Source: Susulua sp964590995 (GTDB lineage Bacteria; Omnitrophota; Gorgyraeia; Duberdicusellales; 4484-171). From it: a DNA stretch of 64,000 nucleotides. Numbering within the stretch: position 1 is the first letter of the stretch; every line of letters begins with the position of its first letter. The position numbers were made by a program, and so were the translations under genes. The notes beneath the pieces are model-generated. The model searched no databases. It was not told the origin of the DNA and saw only the letters and a list, made by a program, of their open reading frames with translations. Shown piece after piece: positions 1-8,166 of the stretch. Where the stretch lies: contig CAZPYY010000001.1 in the NCBI GenBank assembly GCA_964590995.1, positions 5,514 through 69,513 on the forward strand, written 5' to 3'.

Positions 1-1246
1 TTGCTGGCATCTCAGTAACCTCTACAGGTTTAAAGCTAATACCAAAAATATCTAAAATCTCTTCAACTAATCCGCCAATACCGGCTAATTTAGCTTTCAA
101 ATCAGCTTCGGTATCTAGAATCTTATTACTAGCACTAATTATATCGAATAAGACTGCCAGGCCCTTAGGCATATTAAAATCATCATCCATAGCCTCAATA
201 AACTTATCCCTAAATCGCTTTAATAGCCTTTCAGTCTCCTTAGTTGCTTTAGCCTTCTTCATTGAGCCTATTCGATTCATAAATATCTGAATTCTCTCAT
301 AAGCCTTTTTTGCCTCTTTCATTTTCTGATCGGAGAAATCTACTGAGCTAGAGTAGTGAGCTTGAAGATAAAATATCTTTAAGATATCCGCTGAGTATTT
401 ACTTACTGCATCTTGAATTGTAACAAAGTTCCCTAAAGACTTAGCCATCTTCTGGCTATTAATAGTTAAAAGGCCATGGTGTATCCAGTAATTAGCAAAA
501 ACTCTTTCAGTTAAGGCCTCAGCCTGGGCGCACTCATTCTCATGGTGAGGAAAGATTAAATCCCTTCCTCCGCCATGGATATCTAAGGTATCAGTCTTTA
601 AATACTTCCGGCTCATGACTGAGCACTCGATATGCCAACCGGGCCTGCCCTTTCCCCAAGGACTCTCCCAAGAAGGTTCTCCTTCCTTAGCCGTCTTCCA
701 GAGAGCAAAGTCTAAAGGATCTTCTTTAGCCTCACCCTTTGATATTCTTACACCCTCTTTCATCTTATCAATACTCTGCCCGGAGAGCTTACCGTAATCT
801 TTAAGCTTTCTTACGCTAAAGTAAACTCCGCTCTCAGTAACATAAGCATACTCTCTATCAATTAACTTCTCGATATACTTAATCATATCTCCTACATTCT
901 CAGTAGCCCGGGGTTCTTTATCGGCTTTACTAATACCTAGAGCTTTTAAATCCTGATAGTAGCTATCGATATACTTATTAACTAACTCCTTCCAATCAAC
1001 TCCTAACTCCTTAGCCCGATTTATAATCTTATCATCAATATCAGTGATATTTCTTATAAACTGGACCTTATAACCCCGATACTTTAAGTATCTTCTGATG
1101 ACCTCAAAGACATAGAGGCTTCTGGCGTGGCCAATATGACAATCATCATAGACAGTAATTCCACAAACATACATCTTTACCAGAGATTTTTCCTGAGGGG
1201 TAAAGAGGTCTTTGGTCTTGGTTAAGGAGTTATGAATCTTTAACAT
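1..1246 (-). CDS. cysS: cysteinyl-tRNA synthetase, 3' end outside the window
   Basis: Class I aminoacyl-tRNA synthetase that charges tRNA-Cys in the cytoplasm. The frame opens at an ATG with MLKIHNSLTKTKDLF and runs off the window start after about 415 codons, so the C-terminal end is missing. Visible signatures are the HIGH motif at residues 37-40 within CHIGHARSLY, the zinc-site elements Cys28, ECSVMS and HHENE (near residue 234), and a KMSKS variant reading KMAKS near residue 264, followed by LGNF. The start lies one base beyond the ispF stop, so the two are translationally linked. Last gene of the radA-yacL-ispD-ispF-cysS series seen here. Identification is secure. Confidence 0.96.
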   Translation of the reverse strand, partial: MLKIHNSLTKTKDLFTPQEKSLVKMYVCGITVYDDCHIGHARSLYVFEVIRRYLKYRGYKVQFIRNITDIDDKIINRAKELGVDWKELVNKYIDSYYQDLKALGISKADKEPRATENVGDMIKYIEKLIDREYAYVTESGVYFSVRKLKDYGKLSGQSIDKMKEGVRISKGEAKEDPLDFALWKTAKEGEPSWESPWGKGRPGWHIECSVMSRKYLKTDTLDIHGGGRDLIFPHHENECAQAEALTERVFANYWIHHGLLTINSQKMAKSLGNFVTIQDAVSKYSADILKIFYLQAHYSSSVDFSDQKMKEAKKAYERIQIFMNRIGSMKKAKATKETERLLKRFRDKFIEAMDDDFNMPKGLAVLFDIISASNKILDTEADLKAKLAGIGGLVEEILDIFGISFKPVEVTEMPA

Positions 1247-1247
1247 C

Positions 1248-1733
1248 CTATTTCTTCTTACGCTTCCTTAAGGAAACAAAAGCAAAACAACTAATACTAT
1301 TCTTGTTACCGAGGATATTTAAACCCTCTTTAGACTTAAGTTTTACATTTATCTTAGTAGTTGAGAGGAGTTTCTTCAAAGACTTAGCAATCTTCTCCTT
1401 AAAGGAGAAGAGCCGCGGCTTATCAGTAACAATAACAATATCTAAATTACCAATAGTAAAGCTCTTCTTTACCTTCTTTATGGTAAAGTTTAAGATTTCC
1501 TTGCTGTCGATTCCTTTTGACCTCTTAACTTGCGGTGGAAAGTAATCGCCAATATCTCCTAAGCCAGCTGCCCCGCATAGAGCATCACTTACAGCATGCA
1601 GTACTACATCACCGTCAGAGACAGCGATTAAGCTGAAAGAAGAAGGAATCTTAGCCCCACCTAGGATTAAATCCTTCTTCCTCTTGCTAAGCCGATGAAC
1701 ATCAAAACCTAAACCTACCTTATAGTCTTTCAT
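1248..1733 (-). CDS. ispF: 2-C-methyl-D-erythritol 2,4-cyclodiphosphate synthase
   Basis: MEP-pathway enzyme that cyclises CDP-methylerythritol 2-phosphate to MEcPP with loss of CMP. The about 161-residue product has the normal family length. The metal ligands are visible in GLGFDVH (Asp and His at about residues 11 and 13) and in the His of SDGDVVLHAVSDAL (about 46), followed by GAAGLGDIGDYFPP. The ATG at 1733 is chosen; an in-frame GTG one codon upstream (1736) is an alternative. The start lies inside the end of ispD, so the two consecutive pathway enzymes are probably coupled in translation. Confidence 0.96.
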   Translation of the reverse strand: MKDYKVGLGFDVHRLSKRKKDLILGGAKIPSSFSLIAVSDGDVVLHAVSDALCGAAGLGDIGDYFPPQVKRSKGIDSKEILNFTIKKVKKSFTIGNLDIVIVTDKPRLFSFKEKIAKSLKKLLSTTKINVKLKSKEGLNILGNKNSISCFAFVSLRKRKKK

Positions 1734-2403
1734 CACTAATTATTTTAGCTAGCGCAAAATCTCTTGAATAAGTTATCTTAAAATTAAAGATATCCCCATA
1801 AATTACCTTTACTCTCTTACCCATAGCCTCTAGCATTTGGGCATCGTCCGTAGGCCCTGCCTTTGGCGGGGTAAACCTTCTCTTCTTGAACTTCTTGTAA
1901 GCTTGAAGAATTACCTTCCTTCTAAAACCTTGCGGGGTTTGGATAAGATAAACATCTTCTCTGTTTAAAGTCTTCTTTACAAGGCCCTTCTTTACTAATT
2001 TAAGAGTATCCGGACACCTTAAGCCGCAAATTACTGCCGGATATTTTTTTAATTCCTTTAATATATCAAGGATTGTCTTCTTAGTTATAAAAGGCCTGGC
2101 AGCATCATGAATAAGAACATACTCTATATCCTTACTCAAAGCTGATAGACCTTTAAATACTGAATCAGCTCTTTTGACTCCGCCTTCTACTAAGGTAATG
2201 AATTTAGCCTTAATATGCTCCTTAGATAAAGCAAAGTTAGATTTTCGTAAAACCAGCACAATTTCTTTTATTCCTTTTATACTCTTAAAAGTATTAAGAG
2301 ATTTGCAGAAAAGAGGCTTCCCACCTAGCTTAAGAATAGCTTTATCTCCCTTAGCCAGCCTCTTACCCTTACCAGCTGAAACTATAACTACACCTGCTTT
2401 CAT
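1720..2403 (-). CDS. ispD: 2-C-methyl-D-erythritol 4-phosphate cytidylyltransferase
   Basis: MEP-pathway enzyme that makes CDP-methylerythritol from MEP and CTP. The 227-residue length is typical. The nucleotide-binding signature VSAGKGKRL is at residues 8-16, with HDAARPF near residue 100, QTPQGFRR near 154 and PTDDA further on. Between the last two, RFTPPKAG is encoded by a G+C-rich segment (1850-1875) with an imperfect CCCTGCC/GGCGGGG inverted repeat; it may be a small repeat insert tolerated in the coding sequence. It overlaps ispF by 14-17 bases. Confidence 0.95.
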   Translation of the reverse strand: MKAGVVIVSAGKGKRLAKGDKAILKLGGKPLFCKSLNTFKSIKGIKEIVLVLRKSNFALSKEHIKAKFITLVEGGVKRADSVFKGLSALSKDIEYVLIHDAARPFITKKTILDILKELKKYPAVICGLRCPDTLKLVKKGLVKKTLNREDVYLIQTPQGFRRKVILQAYKKFKKRRFTPPKAGPTDDAQMLEAMGKRVKVIYGDIFNFKITYSRDFALAKIISDERL

Positions 2404-2474
2404 TTAATCACCAATATGTGTAAAGTGTAATGAAATTCTTTAGATTACACATTAAAGATTAAACGTTACACATT
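2404..2474. repeat. phrase-like intergenic repeat between yacL and ispD
   Basis: This A+T-rich gap holds variants of the same short words in both orientations: GTGTAAAGTGTAATG, GATTACACATTAAAGATT and GTTACACATT. They can pair as a weak long hairpin. The same construction, with different words, occurs at 3485-3560, 4933-5009 and 11690-11794. I see no promoter or gene in it. Confidence 0.5.
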
Positions 2475-3461
2475 CTATCCAGCTAGCTTTGTAAATACAA
2501 TTCTGCCACTGGAACTCTGTAGCACTGAGGTAACTTCAACGTTAACGGTCTTACCTACCAAGCGCCGGGAATTCTCTACTACTACCATAGTACCGTCTTC
2601 TAAGTAACCTACGGCTTGGTTATGCTCTTTACCCTCTTTAATCAGCTTCAAAGAGAATCTCTGTCCGGCAATAAAGGTCGGCTTTAGAGCATTAGCAAGG
2701 TCATTAATATTTAAAACCTTTACCCCTTGAAGCTGGGCAATACGATTTAAATTATAATCCGTGGTCAAAACCTCAGCATCTGTAGTTTGAGCTAATTTTA
2801 TAATCTTCTCATCAACACTCTTTACGCTATCAACATTCTGATCAGATACTTCTACCTCGATTTTAGGCTCCTTCTTTAAAGAGTGAAGAATTTCAATTCC
2901 TCTCTTTCCCTTTTGACGCTTCATATGGTCAGTTGAGTCTGCTAAGGCGTGAAGCTCATTAAGAACAAACCTAGGAATAACAAATCTTGCCTCAATAAAG
3001 CCAGTTCTAACAATATCTAGAATTCTTCCATCAATAATACTGCTAGTATCAACAACAATAGCTTCTTCTCTCTGGCTTTGGCGTTTAAATTTAACATAGG
3101 GAATTACCAAGCTAAATTCATCTTTACCTTTAACACCTAAAGTCATCCCAAGATATACAAATATAAAGGTAACAATTAGCTTAATATTCTGAATTATCTC
3201 AGCCGAAAAATCCTCAGGAAAGTGGAATTGATCCAAGGTCGCACTAAATACCCAAGCAATTATAAGACCAAGGATTATCCCAAATACTGCACTGGAAAGT
3301 CCTTTTAAAGATGCCCGGCGGGTAAAAGTCTCAAAAGTAACGATAATTACACCACCGATAAACCCTAAACCAGCATAGATAAGGGAATTTACTCCGCCTA
3401 AAGAATAACCTATCCCGGTAAAGATAAGGACAAAAAATATTCTTAAAAAAAATAAACCCAT
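2475..3461 (-). CDS. yacL: YacL-type membrane PIN-TRAM domain protein
   Basis: Membrane-anchored protein with four predicted N-terminal transmembrane segments (about residues 1-115), a PIN nuclease-like domain starting at VVDTSSIIDGRILD (about 136 on) with later acidic residues in VDEKIIKLA and LTTDYNL, and a C-terminal TRAM domain (about 262-328, GYLEDGTMVVVENSRRLVG). This order defines the Bacillus YacL family, whose role is not firmly known; the PIN and TRAM domains suggest RNA binding or cleavage at the membrane. A strong Shine-Dalgarno, AAAGGAGG, sits 7 bases before the ATG. Its place between radA and ispD matches Bacillus. Confidence 0.9.
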   Translation of the reverse strand: MGLFFLRIFFVLIFTGIGYSLGGVNSLIYAGLGFIGGVIIVTFETFTRRASLKGLSSAVFGIILGLIIAWVFSATLDQFHFPEDFSAEIIQNIKLIVTFIFVYLGMTLGVKGKDEFSLVIPYVKFKRQSQREEAIVVDTSSIIDGRILDIVRTGFIEARFVIPRFVLNELHALADSTDHMKRQKGKRGIEILHSLKKEPKIEVEVSDQNVDSVKSVDEKIIKLAQTTDAEVLTTDYNLNRIAQLQGVKVLNINDLANALKPTFIAGQRFSLKLIKEGKEHNQAVGYLEDGTMVVVENSRRLVGKTVNVEVTSVLQSSSGRIVFTKLAG

Positions 3462-3484
3462 TGTAGAAACCTCCTTTAAAAAAA

Positions 3485-3560
3485 TAATTAATAAATGATA
3501 ATTGAAAAATAAGAATTCTTTTAACCTTAGTTATCAGTTATAACTTATCGGTTACCTGCA
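3485..3560. repeat. phrase-like intergenic repeat between radA and yacL
   Basis: The short words AATAATTAATAAATGATAATTG and AGTTATCAGTTATAACTTATC-type variants repeat with small changes, giving an A+T-rich stretch of near-direct and inverted repeats. It is of the same style as the other long gaps in this region. No gene is visible. Confidence 0.4.
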
Positions 3561-3566
3561 TCTTAT

Positions 3567-4904
3567 TTACTTAAACACATCCTTGACCACATCACCTAAA
3601 GCCGAAAACCCGCGGATCTTGAGGTTAAACTTCTTATCCACCTCCTTTAGATTTACCTCAGGGATTATGCAGTGTTTAAAATTAGCTCTCTCTACCTCCT
3701 TTAACCTTAAATTTATATTATTAACTCTTCTTAACTCTCCAGCTAAGCCGACTTCTCCGATAAAAACACTACTTGTAGGTATGTTTTTCTCCTTAAAACT
3801 GGAAATAATAGCCATAATCGCCCCTAAATCTGCTGCCGGATCACTTATCTTTAAGCCACCAGCAACATTTAAGAAGACATCTTCGCTGGACAGAGAGAGT
3901 CTTACCCTCTTCTCAATTATAGCTACTAAAAGAGAGAAACGATTAAAATCAAAACCCAGGCTTCTTCTGCGGGCTACTCCAAAGTTAGCTTTACTTACCA
4001 GAGATTGAAGCTCAATAAGCAAGGGCCGCAGCCCCTCAATAACACAGATTACACAACTGCCCGAGAAAGACTGTTCGCGATGGGGAAGAAAGATATCATT
4101 TATCTTCTTAACTTCTTCCAGGCCGGTAGACTTCATCTCAAATACAGCGATATCACCGGTAGAACCAAACCTATTCTTTATTGACCGCAAAATTCGGTAG
4201 TTAGAGAGAAGCTCTCCTTCAAAATATAGGACACAATCTACAATATGCTCTAATAATTTTGGCCCGGCAATTGACCCCTCTTTAGTAACATGGCCGACCA
4301 CAAAGATAACCACCCCTAAGGATTTGGCAATCTGGGTAAGGTAATCAGCACAACCCCTAACCTGGGAAATGCTGCCCTTGCTTCCTTCGCAAGCCAGAGT
4401 GTGGACTACCTGAATAGAATCTATTACTACGAATTTAAACTTCTCTTTTTTGATATACTCAAAGATATCTTCGACTCTATCTTCACTAACTATATAAATA
4501 TTCTCTAATTGGCTCTTGCCTAGCCTTTTGGCCCGAAGCCCTATCTGCTGCGGAGACTCTTCGGCACTAGCATAAAGGGTTTTACCTTTTGAAGAGAGAG
4601 AAGAGCTAACCTCTAAAAGTAAGGTAGACTTACCTACTCCCGGAGCTCCACCAACAAGAATTATCTCTCCTTCAACTAAGCCGCCACCTAAGATTCGGTC
4701 AAACTCATCTAAACCGGTAGGTACTCTCCTGAAATCTTCTCCCCCGATATCCCCAAGAAGCTTAGGCGGGTTCTTCTCCTTTAATCGCTTCTTAGCGCCT
4801 TTTCGTTCTTCTACCTCTTTGGCAAAGGTCTCCCAACCTCCGCAGAGAGGGCACTTACCCAACCACTTAACTGACTTATAACCACATTCTGAACAACTAA
4901 ACAT
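3567..4904 (-). CDS. radA: DNA repair protein RadA
   Basis: RecA-like ATPase that promotes branch migration of recombination intermediates. The 445-residue product is full length. It has an N-terminal C4 zinc finger (Cys4, Cys7, Cys18, Cys21), Walker A GGAPGVGKST near residue 84, the RadA-specific KNRFGSTGDIAVFEM motif, and a C-terminal Lon-protease-like domain without the protease dyad (DPAADLGAIMAIISS region). It stands between mlaD and yacL. In Bacillus radA follows clpC directly; here a lipid-transport set lies between them, and disA, which often follows radA, is absent. Confidence 0.95.
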   Translation of the reverse strand: MFSCSECGYKSVKWLGKCPLCGGWETFAKEVEERKGAKKRLKEKNPPKLLGDIGGEDFRRVPTGLDEFDRILGGGLVEGEIILVGGAPGVGKSTLLLEVSSSLSSKGKTLYASAEESPQQIGLRAKRLGKSQLENIYIVSEDRVEDIFEYIKKEKFKFVVIDSIQVVHTLACEGSKGSISQVRGCADYLTQIAKSLGVVIFVVGHVTKEGSIAGPKLLEHIVDCVLYFEGELLSNYRILRSIKNRFGSTGDIAVFEMKSTGLEEVKKINDIFLPHREQSFSGSCVICVIEGLRPLLIELQSLVSKANFGVARRRSLGFDFNRFSLLVAIIEKRVRLSLSSEDVFLNVAGGLKISDPAADLGAIMAIISSFKEKNIPTSSVFIGEVGLAGELRRVNNINLRLKEVERANFKHCIIPEVNLKEVDKKFNLKIRGFSALGDVVKDVFK

Positions 4905-4932
4905 TGTTTAAGCTAAATACTTTGACTAACTG

Positions 4933-5009
4933 GTAAATGGGCGAATGAGTTTATGGGTATATGAGATTTTATTTTCCCCTTTTGCTCATTCACTCTTATA
5001 CCCATTTAC
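4933..5009 (-). terminator. large hairpin between mlaD and radA
   Basis: GTAAATGGG at 4933-4941 pairs with CCCATTTAC at 5001-5009. Inside it GAATGAG/CTCATTC and GGGTATA/TATACCC can also pair. The transcript could fold into a long imperfect hairpin downstream of the mlaD stop and upstream of radA. There is no clear U-run, so it may be a processing or attenuation structure, or simply another phrase-like intergenic repeat. Confidence 0.4.
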
Positions 5010-5020
5010 TAATTGCGGGT

Positions 5021-5731
5021 TTAGGGTTTCCTTTTCTTTTTTGGCTTATGCAATAGCTTCCAAGGATGTTCTTTTAAATCTGTAAGGAACTCCTCGGTCG
5101 TCTGATATAAAGAATCATCGTAAAGCAGGCGGCCGATTGTCCCCTGCTTACTCTTCATATCCTTGACTAACCCTTTTATATCTAAACTTATATCTTCTAC
5201 GTTAGACAATATATTCTCTAGAGAAATTTTAATCTCACCTTCCTTCACAAATTCGTCTATCTCCTTCATTGTTTTAGTAAAAGCAGTAAAGACCTGGAAG
5301 AGTGGCACTGGTGAAGTCCCCTCGATAATATCCCCTTCGTTTATATAAGCTGTTACTTCACCAGGAGGAGTAATCTCTAAATACTTTTCACCGAATAAAC
5401 TTAAACTATTAACAAAATAATAGGAGCCCTTGGGGATTTTTATCCCCTTTTCTACCTTAGCATAGACATAAACCTTAGACTTAGCTTCCTCCCCTTTAAT
5501 TACAACCTTTTTTACCTCTCCTACATCTACACCGCAGAAGCGGACCGGCGAAGATATACGCAGGCCTTCGGCAAAATCAAATTTAACAGTTATAACATAA
5601 CTACCCTTAAAAACATTCACCTCCCGCATCGAAAGAAGGGTAATAAAAAATAGCCCGAAGGCAATCAAGAAAAAACTACCTAATTTTATATAAGCAAAAC
5701 TTTTCTTCCTGTCCCATAGATTTATTGCCAT
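5021..5731 (-). CDS. mlaD: MlaD-like MCE-domain substrate-binding protein
   Basis: Periplasmic, membrane-anchored MCE protein of a lipid ABC transporter. A transmembrane anchor covers about residues 15-35. The MCE domain follows at about 42-120, with FDFAEGLRISSPVRFCGVDVGEVKKV and FGEKYLEITPPG. The rest is a helical C-terminal region (KTMKEIDEFVKEGE and on) ending in a basic tail. It follows mlaE and mlaF, so the three core subunits are present. No MlaC- or MlaB-like gene is seen; the exported protein encoded just upstream of mlaE may be a partner. Confidence 0.88.
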   Translation of the reverse strand: MAINLWDRKKSFAYIKLGSFFLIAFGLFFITLLSMREVNVFKGSYVITVKFDFAEGLRISSPVRFCGVDVGEVKKVVIKGEEAKSKVYVYAKVEKGIKIPKGSYYFVNSLSLFGEKYLEITPPGEVTAYINEGDIIEGTSPVPLFQVFTAFTKTMKEIDEFVKEGEIKISLENILSNVEDISLDIKGLVKDMKSKQGTIGRLLYDDSLYQTTEEFLTDLKEHPWKLLHKPKKKRKP

Positions 5732-5744
5732 TCATACCCCCTCT

Positions 5745-6497
5745 TTAAACTTCCATTTCCCTTATCGGGCCGCCGGAAGTTCCTTTTAAAAACTGAATTA
5801 GCCTCTCATCTTTGGATTTCTCTAAATTGTTTTTATCGCCCTCAAAGATGATTTTTCCTCCTAATAAAAACGCTAAACGATCAGCAAGCCTTAAACCAAC
5901 CTCTAAATCATGAGTTACTACTACTGAAGTAATAGCCAGACGCTGATGAAGATCTTCAATCAAATTTACTATTTTATCCACAGCAATAGGGTCAATTCCG
6001 GTAGTCGGCTCATCATAAATTATAATCTTGGGGTTGTAAATAATTGCCCTGGCTATAGCTACCCTTTTCTTCATCCCTCCGCTTAACTCATAGGGGTGCA
6101 TATCCTCTATACCTTCTAAGCCGACCAGGGCTAAAGTCTCAGTTACTCTTTTCCTTATCTCAGATTTTTTTAGCTTTGTATGCTGATAAAAGAAGAAGCC
6201 GACATTCTCCTCTATGGTTAAGAAGTCAAAGAGAGCACTGCCTTGAAAAACCAGACCAAATTGTAATCTGACTTTTTCCAGCTTCTTCTTAGCTAACTGA
6301 GTAATATCTACGCCATCAATAGCAATAGTACCGGAATCAGGCCTTAGCAAGCCAAGGATGTTTTTAAGCAGGACTGTCTTCCCGGCACCACTGCGTCCAA
6401 TCAACAGGTAGTTCTCACCCTTGTTTACCGTAAGGGTAACTCCTTTGAGAACATGCTTTTGACCAAAAGTCCTGTAAATGTTTCGTATCTTTATCAT
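5745..6497 (-). CDS. mlaF: MlaF-like lipid transport ABC ATPase
   Basis: Cytoplasmic ATPase of the MlaFED-type lipid transporter. It has Walker A GRSGAGKT, the family signature YELSGGMKKRVAIARA, Walker B IIIYDEPTTGIDPI and the switch His in VVVTHDLEVGLRLADR. I start it at the ATG at 6497 (MIKIRNIYRTFGQKHVLKG), which overlaps the mlaE stop in an ATGA arrangement. The frame is open for another 12 codons upstream (to 6533), but those would encode MlaE C-terminal DNA in another frame. Confidence 0.92.
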   Translation of the reverse strand: MIKIRNIYRTFGQKHVLKGVTLTVNKGENYLLIGRSGAGKTVLLKNILGLLRPDSGTIAIDGVDITQLAKKKLEKVRLQFGLVFQGSALFDFLTIEENVGFFFYQHTKLKKSEIRKRVTETLALVGLEGIEDMHPYELSGGMKKRVAIARAIIYNPKIIIYDEPTTGIDPIAVDKIVNLIEDLHQRLAITSVVVTHDLEVGLRLADRLAFLLGGKIIFEGDKNNLEKSKDERLIQFLKGTSGGPIREMEV

Positions 6498-7258
6498 ACC
6501 CAAGTAAAGTAAAAAAGTGCCGTTAAAATACAATCAGTAATAATAATAAGCATAAAAGACCTTACTACTGAATGAGTCACTGAACGTGAAACATCAATAG
6601 ATGAAAAAGGCCTAAATCCCTCATAGCAAGAGATAAAAGCAATCACACTGCCAAAACAAATACTCTTAACAAGGCCGCTTAAGATATCTTTGAATCTTAA
6701 GGCATCAATGGTCATCCTAAAGTAAAGACCAGCCGGAATAGCAAATTTCGTTGACCCGACTACATACCCACCCACGATACCTAAAAAATCAGCATAGATA
6801 ATTAAGACTGGCATACAAACAAGTAGGGCGATAAATTTTGGAACTACTAAGTAATCTATAGGCTCTACCCCTAATGCCTCTAAAGCATCTACCTGTTCAC
6901 TGATCTTCATTGAACCAATGCCAGCAGTAATAGAAGCCCCGCTTCTAGCAGCTACAATCAAAGCACCGATTACCGGACCTAATTCTCTTACTAAAGAGAG
7001 AGCTACTAAGGAAGCGAGTTGGATTTCAGAACTAAATTGCTGTAATTGGTAGGCGGTTTGAAAAGCAATTATCATTCCGATGAAGAAAGCAATTAAGGAA
7101 ACTAAGGGAAAACTATCAATACCAATGAAAATTACCTCTCGGACTAAGGACTTAAGATCTCTTTTCTTGGTAAATAGCCACCAGAAGATATTCTTTATAA
7201 AAAAGCTAATACTTCCTATATAATGGAATAATTCTCCTAACCCTCTAATTAATCCCAT
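6494..7258 (-). CDS. mlaE: MlaE-like lipid transport permease
   Basis: Inner-membrane permease of the Mla family, 254 residues with five to six hydrophobic segments. The MlaE hallmark is visible in the middle: RELGPVIGALIVAARSGASITAGIG followed by SEQVDALEALGVEPIDYLVVPK. Its ATG overlaps the stop of the upstream gene by one base (TGATG), and its stop overlaps mlaF by four. It moves phospholipids between the inner membrane and the periplasmic MCE protein; the direction cannot be told from sequence. Confidence 0.93.
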   Translation of the reverse strand: MGLIRGLGELFHYIGSISFFIKNIFWWLFTKKRDLKSLVREVIFIGIDSFPLVSLIAFFIGMIIAFQTAYQLQQFSSEIQLASLVALSLVRELGPVIGALIVAARSGASITAGIGSMKISEQVDALEALGVEPIDYLVVPKFIALLVCMPVLIIYADFLGIVGGYVVGSTKFAIPAGLYFRMTIDALRFKDILSGLVKSICFGSVIAFISCYEGFRPFSSIDVSRSVTHSVVRSFMLIIITDCILTALFYFTWV

Positions 7259-8166
7259 CAGAAATCCCTTCTCTTCTCAAATCTCAAAGTAGTTCCTTCT
7301 TCCTCCATCTTCAATCTCAAAAACTTATCATCTTTCCAATTATAACGCAGCTCTGTCTGAGGCCCTGACCCCTCTTCTCCTCCATTAGTATTTACAAAGA
7401 CACCAAACTTCTCATCAAGCTGCTTCTTAAGCCCTACGCTTTCATTATCCCCGGAAAATAGCTGCCATTGATCAATAAAAACCTTCTGAGGGCTATATTC
7501 TGCTCCTGGTAGTATATTAGAGAAATCCCGCAGGTCCAATACTCCTTTGATTTCTACAACATTGCCATTCTTAAGAATAAGCTGGGAATCAGTAATATTT
7601 AGCACCGGTAGTCTTCCTAAGAAATCTATACGTAAGTAGGTAAATTCCTTACCCTTATACTTACCGCCATCTACCACCAAATAACCGCTGGTAAGAAAAC
7701 TACTAATACCTCCCCAGGCTTTCACCTTTATCTTTACCTCACCCTCTAAGAATGAAGAGCTTTCCTCCCAGCTACCCTCAACATCAAAATTAAGCTCATT
7801 TTTGGCTGAGTCGATCTGGCCCCTACCTATAAATTGAGGTAGGTAGATGTAAGGAATAAAGATGCTGTCTCCTCTTGAGACTAATCTCGTCCTTGCCCAG
7901 GGTATGCCTTTATCGGCAAAGGTAATGTTACTCCCCGCTGCTTCCAATATCAAAGAACCACCCTCTTCATCTAATGCAAAAATAAATTCGCCATTAACTT
8001 TACAACTCCCAAGATTAAAATCAACAAGCTTTACTTGATTTTTGATCAAGTCAATCTCGATTAAATCCTGTTGGCCGGATGCCTCCGCATCTGACCAAGA
8101 TGCAAAGCTGCTTTCGCAAATTAGACAAAGAGCTACTAGGCAGATAACAAGTAGAAGCCTTAGCAT
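7258..8166 (-). CDS. exported beta-rich protein of unknown family, linked to mla genes
   Basis: The 302-residue product starts with a clear signal peptide (MLRLLLVICLVALCLICESSFA). The remainder is rich in short alternating strands such as LILKNGNVVEIKGVLDLRDF, and ends in FLRLKMEEEGTTLRFEKRRDF. I do not recognise a family. The composition resembles AsmA/TamB C-terminal or LptC-like periplasmic beta proteins, which fits the adjoining lipid-transport genes. Its start overlaps clpC by seven bases and its stop overlaps mlaE by one, so it is co-translated with both. A role as an Mla accessory is inferred from position only. Confidence 0.75.
   Translation of the reverse strand: MLRLLLVICLVALCLICESSFASWSDAEASGQQDLIEIDLIKNQVKLVDFNLGSCKVNGEFIFALDEEGGSLILEAAGSNITFADKGIPWARTRLVSRGDSIFIPYIYLPQFIGRGQIDSAKNELNFDVEGSWEESSSFLEGEVKIKVKAWGGISSFLTSGYLVVDGGKYKGKEFTYLRIDFLGRLPVLNITDSQLILKNGNVVEIKGVLDLRDFSNILPGAEYSPQKVFIDQWQLFSGDNESVGLKKQLDEKFGVFVNTNGGEEGSGPQTELRYNWKDDKFLRLKMEEEGTTLRFEKRRDF

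Noticed and set aside
615..797. Small plus-strand frame inside cysS
   Set aside because: It overlaps a conserved part of the cysS gene entirely and has no recognisable signal.
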